Shown: positions 35,025 through 48,599, counted from the first letter of the stretch. The stretch: 64,000 bases of DNA from Naganishia liquefaciens (GCA_013423385.1 BLZA01000017.1:1054001-1118000), one strand, 5' to 3'. The notes: generated by a model not told the origin, from the letters alone. Program-made: numbers and translations.

Positions 35025-36965
35025 TCAAACTGTAACAAACGTCCCGTTCGACCGCACAATAGCTTGCTTGCTTAATGCTGCCCAACCCTCTGTATCGATA
35101 CTTTGAGGACCCTGATCAGCGAATGTGTCCTTCGAAATTGGAAACACGAACCTGTTGGATGAGTCGCTCAATATCGTTGGTCCCCTGGCAAACATCTGAG
35201 CCCTCGAATCAGTAACCGACGTTCCGCATGGCGATGGCGACCTACCGAGCCCTTGGGATCGCGTGAGGAATCCGCAAACTGCGTTTCCTCTCCTCGCAAC
35301 TCAATCTCGACACACGCAGCGGGCGGACCGACGTGCATTTTCTGATCAAAAGCTAAAAGTTGAAGATCATGGTGGTGCGTGGCACAGATCGGGCCAACGG
35401 CTTGGGGTATCGCCAGCGTGCGGATGATCGGCACCGAGAGATGCACCAAGGCATCCGCAAGTTGGCTGGGATGCAGATTGGATACTTCGGATTTGCCTTA
35501 CGGTCAGCGTCCGCTTGTACCTAGAAGCGCGGACCTACCGGAATCGACGAGGACTACTGCCGTTAAGCTTTGCACCCACGATCGGTTCGCCTCAAAGACC
35601 GCCCCATCTAGCCATCCTCCGCGCGGAAGAGCGCCTTCATAGATCGCTGCCTCCTTTCTGCGTTTGGCAAACGAGTATAGCGGATGTCGTGACGCGCCTG
35701 AGGCAATGGCTTCCGAGATTGCATTGAGCTGGGGAGTCGAGCTGTGACGGGCGTTATATAAAACGATACTCTGGACGTGGATGAGAGAGCTTACAGAAAC
35801 GCGATACATTGGTCGCCCCGACCCACGTTGACAACTGTCTCGAGCGACTGCGCGGCTAGCCGGTACTTCTCAGCTCGAACTGACTCGAAAAAGTTGGATG
35901 AACTTACATTGAACCCAGCGTATGCCCTTTCCTGCAATCAGCTATCAGTTCCTCGATCTTCATAGCCTGTTGTGTAGTTGGACGCACCTGTATACAATGC
36001 CAACAAGACAATAGCTGTTCCGATAGGCTGCGCCATGTCCACGCTCGTAAGCAACGTATGTCGTTTCGTTGGTCTTGTTGCACCCGGGAAAAGCGCAAGC
36101 AGAGAGACCAAGGCGGCGGTGATATTCTTGGCGGTATCATGAATGACGTGCACAACGGTTTGGCAAGAAGACGTACTTGGTTGGTCATTGTCCTTCGAAC
36201 CGGCTTGCCATCCGGACCATCCGCTATGAATATAGCATGTACTTGCGCAGAATCACTCGGATCTGCAGCCGATGGGAGTTCACCGTCTCCAGATGCTACA
36301 ACCTCGTCGAGCGTGGTAATCTGCCATCCTTTCTCCTCAACGCGTGTCCGGAGATCCCGAGTGAGTCCATCGGCAGATGGAAGAATGATACATCCCCCTA
36401 CAATTGCGGTGGCGGAAATTACCTCCGTCACGTCCTCGTGGCGGGCAAAGACGAGTTTGGCATCGGTGAGGGCCTCCGAAAGGTGTTTTGATTCAGAGGC
36501 GACGACAAGGTGATAGCCATTCCCATTCGCGTGTGCTGGAACAAGGTTGAGCAAAATGGATGCCTTGAGCGTCTTTTGCGATGTCGGCAGGAAGGTGACG
36601 ATGGGGCTCGAGCTTTCCGTAGCCGGAACGCGCTTTCTCAATCCGCTCACAAGCCGTCCTGCTGTCGTCCACACATCCTCCACTTTCCCATCAACCGAAA
36701 ACGCCTCTCCATTCCTCGCCGCCACGATTTCCCTGACTCCCTTGACTCCACTTGCAGGAATGATTGCTGTATTCCCGCTCCAGTGTCGGTAGGCTGCACT
36801 TCTGCCTTCTTTGCGCACGGGACTCGGTTCACCTTGCTTTGCGAATACTAGCGGATGAGCAGCGGGTTGAGCGGTAAAGATCCCCGAACGGATGAGGAGT
36901 GCGAGCGCGACAATGAGCGCGAGAAGGAGGAGGGACGGGTCATCGAGGTGGATCGTGAACGGCAT
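35025..36965 (-). CDS. Membrane-anchored acyl-CoA-synthetase-like protein (ANL superfamily, degenerate)
   Basis: Related to long-chain acyl-CoA synthetases, but probably not a normal enzyme. The start at 36965 is followed at once by a membrane anchor (LLLLALIVALALLIRSGIF) and the family-like HPLVFAKQGEPSPVRKEGRS. The middle contains NITAALVSLLALFPGA and VDMAQPIGTAIVLLALYTGA, matching the region just after the adenylate-binding P-loop in the family. The C-terminal half has AVFEANRSWVQSLTAVVLVD, SVPIIRTLAIPQAVGPICAT and HVGPPAACVEIELRG, and the gene ends SNGTFVTV at 35025. Where TSGTTGxPKG is expected, the sequence reads IADGPDGKPVRRT, so the ATP loop is lost. It needs about four short introns and gives about 550-600 residues. 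It lies between the two histidine kinases, on the strand of kinase 1. Confidence 0.7.
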
Positions 36966-39900
36966 GACGGATGCGGGGCAGTCCGGTCGAGAATAGCAAG
37001 ATGGCTCTGCCTTGGCTCAACCGGTTGTCAAAGCTATCGGGAAGAGACGAGTCGACCACGGGTGGACGGACGGGAGTCTCCCGCCAGTCCGGCGGCCGTG
37101 AATCTGAAACACGAGCGAGCAAAGCGAGTCGACAGGAACCCCGGATAGCTTTCCCGACTTGCCTTTCATCATCCACGGCTCTCCTGCGATATAGGCTTTC
37201 CTCGCCGGGAGAGCCCCGATCTCGAAGGACTCGCAATAGCGCCAGATGCTGCTCCCACGCCCATCGTCGTCAGAAGAACTGGCTCACTTTTACGGCTCGT
37301 CGTTGGCGAAGATAACGCGAACACGGGTCTGGCAGACATCACAGAAAGGCAAAAGCCGAATTTTACCCAGCGAAAGCATCGACTGCAGGGGGTTTGGTCG
37401 CGGACAGCGACATCAAATCCTATTCCTTTAATAAGCAGGGTTCCGCGGCTCGTCAGATGTACCTCGTCTCGTTTCCGGCAGCGAGAATGGATGGAGCTGG
37501 GGAACTCGAAACAATCTCCTCCTTAACAACAAGAGCCATGGCAGAAAAGCATCAGACACTTCCATATCAACCGTTTCATCAATTGCGCATCAGAGCAACC
37601 GTCGAATCATCGAAAGAATCAAGCCTCAGAGTAAGTTCCGCCTAGCCTTAGCCAACCTTCCGCCATTCTCCCGGCTGGCTCTACGCCCACAGGCATAATA
37701 CAGCTAAATCCTTTGGTGCCTCCACCAAGTCTGGACATACCGACAGCCAGTCGCTTGGTCAAAGCTTGGAAGCGAGATGATGCGAAGTAGCACAATCAGG
37801 AGACCTGACGTATCTGTAAACCGGCATCAGCTTGTGTAAAAGTTGGCTTTAAATTTTGCGTAAGTGGCCAAGCATGAAATACTGTATCAATTGTGATTGC
37901 CGATCTTCAGATTCATGATGGACACTGCCGCGCGCTCAGAGACTGGCCCGTTGGATGGAACGAATATGCCGTAAAGTTGATCAAGTGGGTGCCCCACTGA
38001 TTGTCGTGTATGCTCTAGCTACATTATACTCAAAACGTGATCTCGGATATCATCGCAAACCATGCGTGTCTCCCGACACCCTTTTTCCTGTGAAACCTTT
38101 CTACTCTTCACGACCCGCTCCGTCCTGCAGAAACGACGAAGAACCGTCTCTGCCTCCCTATTTGCGCGTGTGAGCTCGGAGGTGAGCAATTGTCTTCTGC
38201 GTGTCGCAGGTCGGACTCCCTACATGCGTCTCTGCAGCTGTTGCTGGCACTGAAAGAAGGTAACGGTATTGACTTCAATTGCGCCCGCCTTCATCAGCTA
38301 CTACTTACACGCGGACATGGAAGGTTCCCTCTGGCATAGGGATTCAGCGAGCATCCCGGTACCGCACACGGTGGAGGCATCTAGGTATTCAAAGTCAGCA
38401 CAATCCTCATTTCCGCTCGGCCTTTCAGACTTACGGTTGGAGGAATCGCCGGGGATGCTGGACCCCATTCCAGCATGACATGATGAGCGCATATTAGAGC
38501 CATTGGGTTCCTCGTTGAACGTCTCAAGGCTGGATGGGGACAGCCTATAAACTGAAGATCGAAGTCAATGACGGCAGGCTGGATGCCTTGTCAACTTACT
38601 GCGCATCTTGAGCCGTGTGGTACCATTTTTGCTAACAGTCTTTCAGGTAATGAAGCGGATTGTTTTCTTCGAGCCCAAACAGTAGAATCAAAGGCTTGAC
38701 TGAAGTCCACGAACAATGACAGCCAATTCAGAGATGTCGCTTTTCCATGGGCTGACAGCATGATATCTAAAAGGCCAAGAATTGGGGAGAGTCCTGCAAT
38801 ACCAGGACTCCTTTGTAAGGTCCCAAAAATTTCAAGTCAACTCCGCTTCCTCTTGCGCGAGTGTGATTCAAACGATCACAAGGGAGGAGTTCCGGACCCC
38901 TAATCCTGGTATACGGCGTCGGCCCTGGGTTTGACTCAAGGAAGGGGGTGCGACGAATCCAGCATTGCTGAATTCCAGTGTCTCCCACTGATATTCGATA
39001 ACCCTTGAGACCGTGCCATATTGTCACGCCGCAAGGTTCGCCTCTCGCAACAAGGGCCAAGGGGAAGATTCTGGAAGAAAATGGATATGAGGTAGGCATT
39101 GGCCAGTCCGCCTCCTGCTTCTAGCTCCGAATCGACAATGAATACTAGCACTACCAGGTCAGCGGGACAAGTAATCTGCAAAGTGGACCTCACAAGAGGG
39201 AAATTTGGTGGGCTGAATTGCCAAAGGGAGGTCTGTCACGTATAGCAAAACTCCTTTCGATCGCTTCGTCGCCTCGCACTGCCTTCTTCCCAAAAGGCGC
39301 AGCCGATCGAGAGTCCATTAGAGGGCCCCTACCGGGTCAGGAAGCTGGTCAGGCTCCTTCTTTGAGGGAAGACAGCTTATCTTTCGCGAAGTGGAAGCGC
39401 TCTTCGGGGTTGCCGCGTGTTGCTTCGGCTGGGGAAATGCAAGGAGGGGGGCGGGCGAATTCGAACGCAGAAGCTACTTCGTTAGCGTTTCAACTTGAAA
39501 CTCAGGCGAACTCCGTCGAAAGCAATCGGCCGAAGAGTCTCTGCGTAGGAAGCTAGTAGTAGCTCCTAGCTCATTGTCACTCGCCATGCCACGTGCAATG
39601 CCAGAAGCATAGCAAGATCCCTGTCAGAAAGCTCTTGCAGGGCTATTGCTGTTACACGGCTTCTCAGACAGAACTCAAGCGAGTGTGTCCGAAAGCTCGC
39701 AGCTAGACCTTTCTTTGGCGACAGCATTCTTGGTCGCGGTTGGATTCGGTCTAGGAATATCCGCACTACGTGACCGAGAGCACGACGATACTAAAGAGAC
39801 GATGTGCCTTGCTGTACCAGCTACTACTGTACCCGTACCCCTTTCGTTGTGCGCCAAGATTGACAACACGTGACTTGTTCAGCAGTACGTAAAGACTAAA

Positions 39901-40266
39901 GACTGCAGAATAGCTCCGGCTTCCGGGGATCCGCTTCCTACGGCAGCTCCTACGGCGGGCGCACCCATCAGCGCAATCGATTTCATCATCGCGGTATGCT
40001 AGCTGGTACGCTCCCGCATGTGCAGCGCAAGCAGCACTGGTGTGCCTCTGATCTTGCGAACAACGTCGTGTGCGGTCATCCGTCCAGGAAACAAGCATTC
40101 CACGCTGCATCTTTCTTGTACGAGGCGATCCAGAACGAAGCCAAGTAAATCATGAACCGGTAGGACAGCGAAACAGGTTGTCGCGAAACTGAGAGATTGT
40201 ACGTAAAGTGATCTTGTTCTTGATGAGCGACGGGATTGACCATACGTACCGCTCCACAGGAGCGCT
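36966..40266. other. 3.3 kb without a supported gene between the ANL gene and kinase 2
   Basis: The first 700 bases contain plus-strand frames (one from an ATG at 37001, another giving SYSFNKQGSAARQMYLVSFP near 37405-37465). They might be exons, but I could not join them convincingly, and the ATG is only 35 bases from the ANL start. From about 38.7 to 40.0 kb the sequence has a different texture, with many short palindromic words and no fungal-looking exons, and resembles organellar intergenic DNA. The last 300 bases presumably contain the kinase 2 promoter. No tRNA or transposon was recognised. Confidence 0.35.
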
Positions 40267-43200
40267 ATGGCTTTGCCCGTGATGGCTACTGAGCCATCCA
40301 AGCTAATCAATTCGCTCGACTTCGAAGGCAAGGGCCTATCGCATCCAGAGTTTGTCAGCTTTTCTCGAGGTGACGGAAAAGAAGCCCGACTAGTCGTCAA
40401 GGCATTGTTCCGAGGACCTCGACATGGATGGCCTCTTCTGGATCGCAACAAAATCTTCGAGACCGCTACTCGAAAAGCAGAGAAGGAGGGGGTCGCAGGC
40501 TCGAGCGTTCTCGGGGACGACACCGAAAGGCTTGGTCATCCGGAGCACGATGTCCCCATATGCCTCGAGGATCTCGACGTCAAGTATCCTATCAAGGTAC
40601 TGATACGAATCGCCCTCGCGAGTCAACTAGGAGCCGTAGAGGATATGCTCAAAGATGTTCGCGCCTACAGTCAACTTTACGCCAACGGCTACATCCCGTT
40701 CGAACTTCCGATCGCCGTATGGAGGACGGTTGAGGGCATCTGGAATGTCGTGCTGGACGAACGAGGAGTGTCTCTTCCTTCATGGTGGGAGTGCAATGTC
40801 CAGCCGCAAATACAATCCTCAGAAAGTCGTTGGAAAATCGGCTCCTGGCGATTGAAGGGTACTGACCACGATGACGAGACGGCTCCACAGACAGTTGAGG
40901 ATCTCAAGGAAAAACATCATCACGAGCAGCACGACGAGGAGAAGCGTCTGCGTTTCCTAGACGACGCTTCTCAGCAACTACAGGGTTTGATAGATAAAAA
41001 AGAGGAACTCGACCACAAGACGCTTGGAGATGCCGTTGCCCAAGGAGTTAGAGCGGAACAGGACAAGGTCGTCAGTATACTCAGCAAGAAGACAGCCCAA
41101 ATGAAGGCCGAAGCTACACCCATGACACCAGACAGCGAGGATGACCAGGACATGGGTACGTCTCGCAAGCAGGAGTGGGCTGCCAGGATACAGCAACACA
41201 AAGCCGATTTGAAAGGTCCAACGGCGGCTAGTCCCGAAGTTTTGCCAATAACGCAGCAGATTGGGATAGATGAAGATGAGGCAGAATCAAGGGTGATCGA
41301 CAAAGGCTGGCTGCAAGCGGTGAACGTGTTGATACAGATTGCAGATACGATTCTGGTGAGTAAATACCGTAATCTCGGAGTCTCATCGGTGTTGACTCCG
41401 ACCATCGTCAGTCGCTTCATGAGCGTCGACTATGCATGGTTGTGTGTCGACCCGAATTCTTCAATGTGTGCGAATTTCGGCCTTTCGTTTCGAGATCGAT
41501 TCTGCCATCGGAATCCCAGCCGTTCTCAGTGCAGTCAACGCACCTCGGTACGGTCGTTCAGATGCCCGGGTATAACGGCGGAAAGTTGGTAGGACATATG
41601 AATGGAGACTTTGACGGAGACAAAGTCACAGCCATGGGACCCGGCTCGGCTAGCGCATTTACCAACTTCGGCAGCACCGCGTCTCCATCGGATGATGAGG
41701 AATGGATGGTGGGAGAGGATGAAGGTGTGGGTGCTCTCAGAGGTGTACTGGACGAAGCCTCAATCCTGTAAGTGCTATATCGACCGGCTTGCATTATTCC
41801 GCGTCTCAAGCCCCCATCTCAGTCGACATCTTCAGTACATCGCTCCCGAAGCTATCTCATCTACCAGGGCCATCGCGTCCACAGTTGACATTTTCTCCTG
41901 GGGCATGACAGCGTACGAACTGCTGAAGGGCAAAGGGCAAGAAGGGACGGAATCCGACGACGACAAGAGCGAGTTTTACCGCGCGATACATCTACATTCA
42001 ACTCGAGCGATGCCCATCATGACAAGTCTTTGCCCGAGTATGCCGCCAGAGCTGAGCGCCATCATCAAGAAGGCTCTGGCTTTGGACCCTGAGGAACGCT
42101 ATTCAAATTTCTGTTCCTTATTGCACGATTTGCATCAGGTACAGAAGATCTGTGACGGCAGCCTTCGAGGACAGCATAGAAGAGGATTTGTGGTTGGGCA
42201 CGTTGACTATCTGTCGCGATTCGCAATCCCGCCTGGCTTGATGGATCGAGAAGAGGAGTACAATATGCTGGATGAAGCCTACAACGTGGTGAAAACGACC
42301 GGTCGGTCTCAGGTTGTCTGCTGTTGGGGCGTTTCGGGTAGCGGAAAGAGCAAACTTTTAGAGCTCTGGGCTCGACAGAAAGAAGCGAGTAACGCTGGTC
42401 AAGATTGTTTTGTCTCTTGGGCAAAGGTGAGCTAGCCTGGCGTAAAGTATCTTTAGACGCTTCAACATCCTTCGATTCTAGATGGATCAGCACCTCGTCA
42501 AGCCGCTCTCGGCTTTCATCTCCGTCTTTTGCTCACTGCTGGAACGCGTTTTCAGCGATCCGCTTGAATCTGCTGCCGATTGGCGACAACGCATACTGTC
42601 TTCTTTGGCAGTAAACGCCAACGTCTTTCTGGCTCTCTTGCCGAAAGAGTGGCGTGCCATCCTTCTCGATGGACAGCCAACTCAGGAGATGGATAGCGAC
42701 ACGACTGCCGGGATAGACTGGGAAAGCTGGGTCAAGCAGTTTCGGACATGGAGTTATGGTTTGCTTCGGCTTTTCGCCTCGGAGAATCGGCCTTTGGTAT
42801 GTCATCTGTGCCTCCCACTTCAGGGGTCTCGACTCACTCTACGCTGCATAAAGCTCGTTATCATAGATGATATTCAGTGGCTGGAGAAAAGCGAGAGGGA
42901 ACTGTGGGAGGAGTTGATAACTTCGGAGACCCGGCGACTCAATCACTGCCTGATCCTTTTCTCTTACCGGACTCAAAACCATGCCGCTCCAGATATCTCG
43001 CCACTCGTGCCGCAATGTATGATTGAAGCTCGCCCGTTCGACCAGGGAACTGTCCGAAAGCTGGTTAATCGGTGCTTTCACCTTGATGATGTCGGTCACT
43101 TGCCTGAACAGTGGAATAATCTTTGCTCATACTTATACAAAAACACGAAAGGTAAGCTCAAATATGACCATCTTTTGTCCTTGTGCTTCGATCTGACTAG

Positions 43201-46200
43201 CGTTATCAAACAAGGCAACCCATTCGATCTGAAGTGGAACCTTTCAACACTTGTCCGGGACAGCGATATCACCTTTTCTTATCAATCTCAGGAATGGACT
43301 GTCCGGAAAAAGGTTCTGAATGCTCATCCTGATCCGAGTGCGGAGGATTTTGCTGCAAGGTGATGCTTTCGAAATGCACATGCTATTTCAGCTGACAATC
43401 GAAATGATTTCTGCAGTGTTCTCAATAGTCTTAGCCCTCAGGCCAGATTAGTATTGTGCCATCTCGCTTGTCTGCCGTCTCGCGGAGTCGAAATCGCACT
43501 GCTTGCTCATTTAGTGTCTAAAAGCGAGAATGCTGTGAAGGCGTTGCTAGACGAATGTGCTTCACTCGGCAGCGTCATAATGAGGGGTACCAAAGTGCAA
43601 TTCGTGCACGACAAGCCACACACTGCAGCTCTGGCATTGATTGATCCTCAGGAGAAACCGCGCCTCTTCGCAAAAATCGCGCGCGACCTGGAGGGATCGT
43701 CAACAGATTACAGCTTTCTCCGCGCGGATTTGTTTATTCAGGCTCAGAAAGCTGATCCAGCTCTTATCGATTGCATGGAGGTAGTCACAGCCTGTGAGTG
43801 TTCGACACCCTCCTTCGACCATTTTGTGCTGATATCGGTCCAAATCTAGCGGTCCGAGCAGCGAGGCAAGCGGCTGCCAGTGCTGCTCTCGACTTGGCGT
43901 ACTCTTATCTGAGTGAAGCCTCAAAGTTCTGGTCTTACAGCGCCTCTGAAGCCTGGTCGAATCATCCGGAACTTGCGATGGACCTACTTACTATTACGAT
44001 CGAGGTCGCCTTGGGAAGGAGGACAGCCACTTCGGTAATCGAAAATGTCAGCCGTCCCGTAATGCTGGATCTTGCAAATGCTGATAGTTCCTGGACAGGT
44101 CCTGTTGGCGCGAGACAATGCACGTAAACTGTCTGTGAAACTCGACATCTCAGCATGGCTTGTCAAGCTTCAGCTCAGCGCGTCTTGTCCAAACCTTGCT
44201 CTTGAAGCTTTCTTTAGTGCTCTGCGACTTTTAGGATACGATACACCTGATGAAACCACGGCGTACACTCCAATGCCTGTTGACGAAGACGAAATTCGCG
44301 CCATTTATGCCTCGCCCCCTCCGCCAGACACGGAACAAGCCAGGGTAGCCATCTCCCTGGCCAGTCTTACAGCGATCGCCATGCCCACAGTCTACAGTTT
44401 CGAGGCCGATAAGGCTCTTCGAATTATGCAATTCGTTACGTCAATTTACCTTCATCATGGAGCCGCGAAAGCCGTGTCGACAGCCTATTCTTGGTACGTT
44501 ATGGCCATTTTATACGCCAATGACCTTGGCACATTGGATCGCGCTCGCGCGTACATCGATCTTGGAGATGTATTTGATGTCAGGGGCAATCCGCTTGAAG
44601 GCATCGTAGAGACGATCAGAGCGACATTGGCATACATCAAAACTTCCAGCCTGAAAACGATCGATTACTCGCGCGCCAAGGCCATCGCCTCGCAAACGAA
44701 GAATCACGATGTGCTGTCATATACCTTAGGCCTTGATCTCAGTGCTCAAGCTCTCTCAGGTCATTCAATTCCAGAGCTTTACAACGCCGGCAGGGATACG
44801 TTGACCACATTGGCAGATGATCTGCAACCAGCAATTCGCCTGATGGCTGTCCCATTCATCGAGGCGAGTAGTGACCGACAATCACAGACGCGCAGAGGAG
44901 AATGAGAACTGACTGCACTGCTTGCTCCGGTTCGACAGTTCGGAGCTCACCTGATTGACAGTAAACTTATCCAAGGCAACTCGAGGCTGGAAGCATTGAA
45001 TGGTGAGTTCTTGAGTGCCCCAGGTGGTAACAGCTCACAAAAGGGCATCTCAGTGCTTGAAGGCGAGTACGTCACACCCCAGGATGCCGAAGATATATCG
45101 CAACGACCACCCTTTTACGTCGCCGTCTATGCCATCGCCTCGTTATACCTGGGATTACTCTTCCGGGCTTCGGACGCAGCATTGAGCGAGCGCGCTAAGC
45201 TGCTTCGCGACAATCAGCAAGGTGGCACAGGGACCATTGTACAAAATTTTTGCCTCATCCTCTTGTCCATCACAAATCTGGTGCTAGATGACGCGACAGA
45301 TGTCTCGTGCCTAGAGAATACTTACCAACGGCTCAATGCTCTGCCACACAGTAAGTTTCCTTACTCAATGCTTTTGTTCGGTAGCTTAAGCCTCATTGAT
45401 GTCAGACGTTGATTTCCGCGCTATCGTTCTCATGCTAAAAGCCTTGGAGGCAATCAAAGCATGCCGGACTCGTGAAATACCTTGGCCGGAAGTGGCAGAG
45501 GCTGTCGAAGAAGCATTGGAAGCCTTAGAACATGCTCAGTCTTACCTATTCGCGGGTGAGTTTTGAAGTCGGCGTTTGGCGCGAATGGGGCTTAGAATAT
45601 CCCCCTGTGTTTGTTTGCTCCAGGCCTTCTTTGCTTGCTTGCCCAAAATGCCCTCAAGTCGAAAAGATTCACAGCGCGAATACAACGGGGATATCTTCAT
45701 CATGCTCAAGCGGCCTTCAATGCTTGCGGAGCCACAAATCTTGTCTTCTCGGTGGAAGGCATCCTGAATACTCTGCCCAGTTCCGGAATGTTAACAGTCA
45801 GGGAAGACAAGAGTAGTTATTCCGATCCCTCTACGAATGCCTTGAGCGAAGGATTCCTCAGTCACGACGTCGCCTCGACCAGCTCCGAAGAAATCAACAT
45901 CAATGGAACGGACTTTCCTCCCAAGCAAAAGCTTCGTCTCGAAAGCATTCTCCGCAGTTTCTTGATCTTGGCCAGCGAGAGGGACTCCGATGGTCTGATA
46001 CAACGCGTCTTGCAGGTGCTGTTGCAAGTGACTTGCACTAGCTATGCTTGCTTTGCAACGCAGGATCCCGCTACCGGTTCGCTCAAGTTGAAAGGATATG
46101 GCAGTTATGAAAATCTCAAGACGTGCGATATCTCGATGGCTGAGGCAAAGGAGATTGCGCCTACTATCCTTCTTTCTCACTGTAGCATTACCAAAAAGGT

Positions 46201-48599
46201 GTGTTGTTTCGGGATTCAGATCATGCAGTAAAAGCTGAAAATTTGCTTCTGCCGAGCAGCCAATCAACGCCAGCAATGTCTCAACTCCTGCCAACGCGAA
46301 TTTACTCCGCAGAGAACCATTCTTCGCTAAGACCGGGCCGCCCAGAACTCTTCTTGCGTTGCCACTCTTTGTGCAAGGCAGGTTCTCCTCACTGCTTTTC
46401 CTGTCAGGCAAAGTATCGAATGCACACCCGTCGACATCTCAGGTCGGCTTGCTCGCTACGTTTGCAACAATTATCCTCGAAAGTAATCACGCTTATGCCA
46501 CTCTGGAATCAGCCGTGGAGATGCGCACGCAGCAGTTGCAACACGCGCTGCACTCTCGTTCTACCTTCATTAGCGGGGTCTCGCACGAAATCCGTACCCC
46601 TTTGTTCGCGATCGCGGGACTTTGTTCGGTGATGGAAGCGTCTGCGGATCTTACGGACGCCCAGCGAGATAATCTGAATGTGATACGACAAAGTTCCGAT
46701 GACTTGTACGTTTCAGGACGTACGCCCAGAATGGTTGACTCATAATTTAATTCTGTCATCACACAGGCAAAGGATCGTCACTGCCGTTCTCGATTGGTCC
46801 AAGCTGGATGCGCGTTCCATCACTCCAGAAACGATACCGTTCGACCTCCGCAATGTCGTCGAGAATGCCCTGGAAACCGTCACGCATATTGCTCGAAGCA
46901 AAAATATCCGTTTGCTTCTGGAGAATCCGGTGACGATGGATCCGCAAATGCCATTATTAGGGGATCCGCACCGATATCGGCAGTGTCTGCTGAATCTCCT
47001 GAGCAACGCCATAAGTACGATCGGTTCCGTCTACATAACTGTCAATTTCTGACCTCATACTCTAGAATTCACAAAGTCCACAGGAGCTGACCATTCTTCG
47101 ACTATCAGTGTGTCGTGGTCGTGGCAAGAACGCGCAGACAAGATCGAGATCACCTGCGCTGTCAAGGACGAAGGAATAGGTACGTTGCTCATTTTCTCCC
47201 CGTATACCCAGTCAGGCTCTGTTAACCCGCGATGCACCTGCAGGTATCCCCGCCAAATCTATGCACAGGTTATTCCATAGCTTCTCTCAAGTTGACTCTG
47301 GCATCTCGCGAAACTTTGGCGGGACTGGTCTCGGGTACGTTTCATGAGCATTGATATAGGGAAACCGAAAACTGAACCAAACACCGCAAGCCTGTCGATC
47401 ACCAGAGGCCTGGCGCGTCTTCTGGGCGGTGACTGCTGGGCTGAGTCCGTTGAGGGACAGGGCAGCACTTTCTACATCTTGATCACAGCGGCAAAGACGC
47501 AAGCGCCGGATGCGGAAAAGCCTCAAACATTCCCCGCTGGACCTGCTCGTCAAGCTGTCTTGTATGCGCCACGATGCTTAGCCTCCTCGGTGATACTGGC
47601 AAATCTGCTTGCATTTGGCGTGAATGCTCACATCGCAGACTTGGCGAATGACAGTGTACCGCCCGAAAACCTAGACTATGTCCTTATAGACGTGGATGAA
47701 TCACTTGCGAACGCGGAAAATATTCAGCTCCTGCGGCAGCGACATCCGAACTGCAAGGTACGTTCGCGATCAGCCACTTCGTAAGACGTTTACTAAATAC
47801 ATTTCCGCAGTTTATATTCCTCGTCACGTTGACTGACGTATCCAAATACAAGGACTTGACGCTTGATCAAGATGCCATCGTCACCAAACCTATCAAAGCG
47901 CAATCATTATACAATGCCACCAAGAACCTACAGACAAGGGATGCCGGTGGAAGCGCTAACACCGCGCAGAAGAAACTGGTAATGGATAATACTTATTCAA
48001 AGGCAAGTTTTTTATGAACCGGTGAAAGCGTGCATTGTGCTCATCTATGCATCTTGGCTCAGCGTTATCCTCTGAAGCTCGCTTATATTGATGATTCAAG
48101 TGTCAACGTCGCTGTGGGGAAGAAGATTTTGTCTAAATTTGGATACAAGAACATCGATGTCTGCTATGATGGGATTCAGGCTGTGGAAGCCGCGAAGCGG
48201 ACCAAGTACGATCTGATGTTGATGGACTTGCAGGTGAGTGGTTTGTCCGGCTAACGCCCTTCAGCTGAGGCGTGCCTGACCTCCGGGTATCATCTCGCAG
48301 ATGCCGAATATGGATGGGCATACAGCTAGAAGGCTGATTGCCGACAACCCGAAGTGCGGTGATCCTATGGTGGTCGCTCTTACTGCAAATTGCGACCAGG
48401 TATGTATTCAGCCGGTACGTTTCGCTTAACGTACTTGTTCACTTGCCACTCTCTACCTTTACAGCCAACTAAAGATCGTTGCCTGAAAGAGGGATTCGCA
48501 GACTTCCTGAGTAAACCTTTGATCATTTCGGATTTGGCGAAACTCTTGATCAGAGCTTACGAAGAGAAGCAAGCAAATGCGGAAGCTGGTCAAGGGTAA
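40267..48599 (+). CDS. Hybrid histidine kinase 2 (group X-like paralogue)
   Basis: Same architecture as kinase 1 and clearly its paralogue, on the opposite strand. The start at 40267 gives [20 protein letters not shown]. The pseudokinase region carries [18 protein letters not shown] in place of the HRD loop (about 41411-41465), then YIAPEAIS and [10 protein letters not shown]. The P-loop is [17 protein letters not shown] (42318-42368). The helical middle spans 42.5-45.5 kb. GAF starts near 45.9 kb ([20 protein letters not shown]). HisKA has [18 protein letters not shown] with the His codon at 46584-46586. HATPase shows [18 protein letters not shown] and a G-box exon [16 protein letters not shown]. 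The receiver has [24 protein letters not shown] (Asp codon 48224-48226) and FLSKPLIIS. It stops at 48599. Compared with kinase 1, the linker after the kinase N-lobe (40.9-41.3 kb) is longer and Glu/Lys/Gln-rich. About 20 short introns. Confidence 0.92.

Noticed and set aside
37001-37700. Possible plus-strand gene between the ANL gene and kinase 2
   Set aside because: Some segments look coding, but the frames could not be joined with acceptable splice sites, and the start would lie 35 bases from the divergent ANL start.
36970-40266. Possible transposon or retroelement in the gene-poor gap
   Set aside because: No terminal repeats, target duplications, transposase, reverse transcriptase or capsid motif could be seen on either strand.
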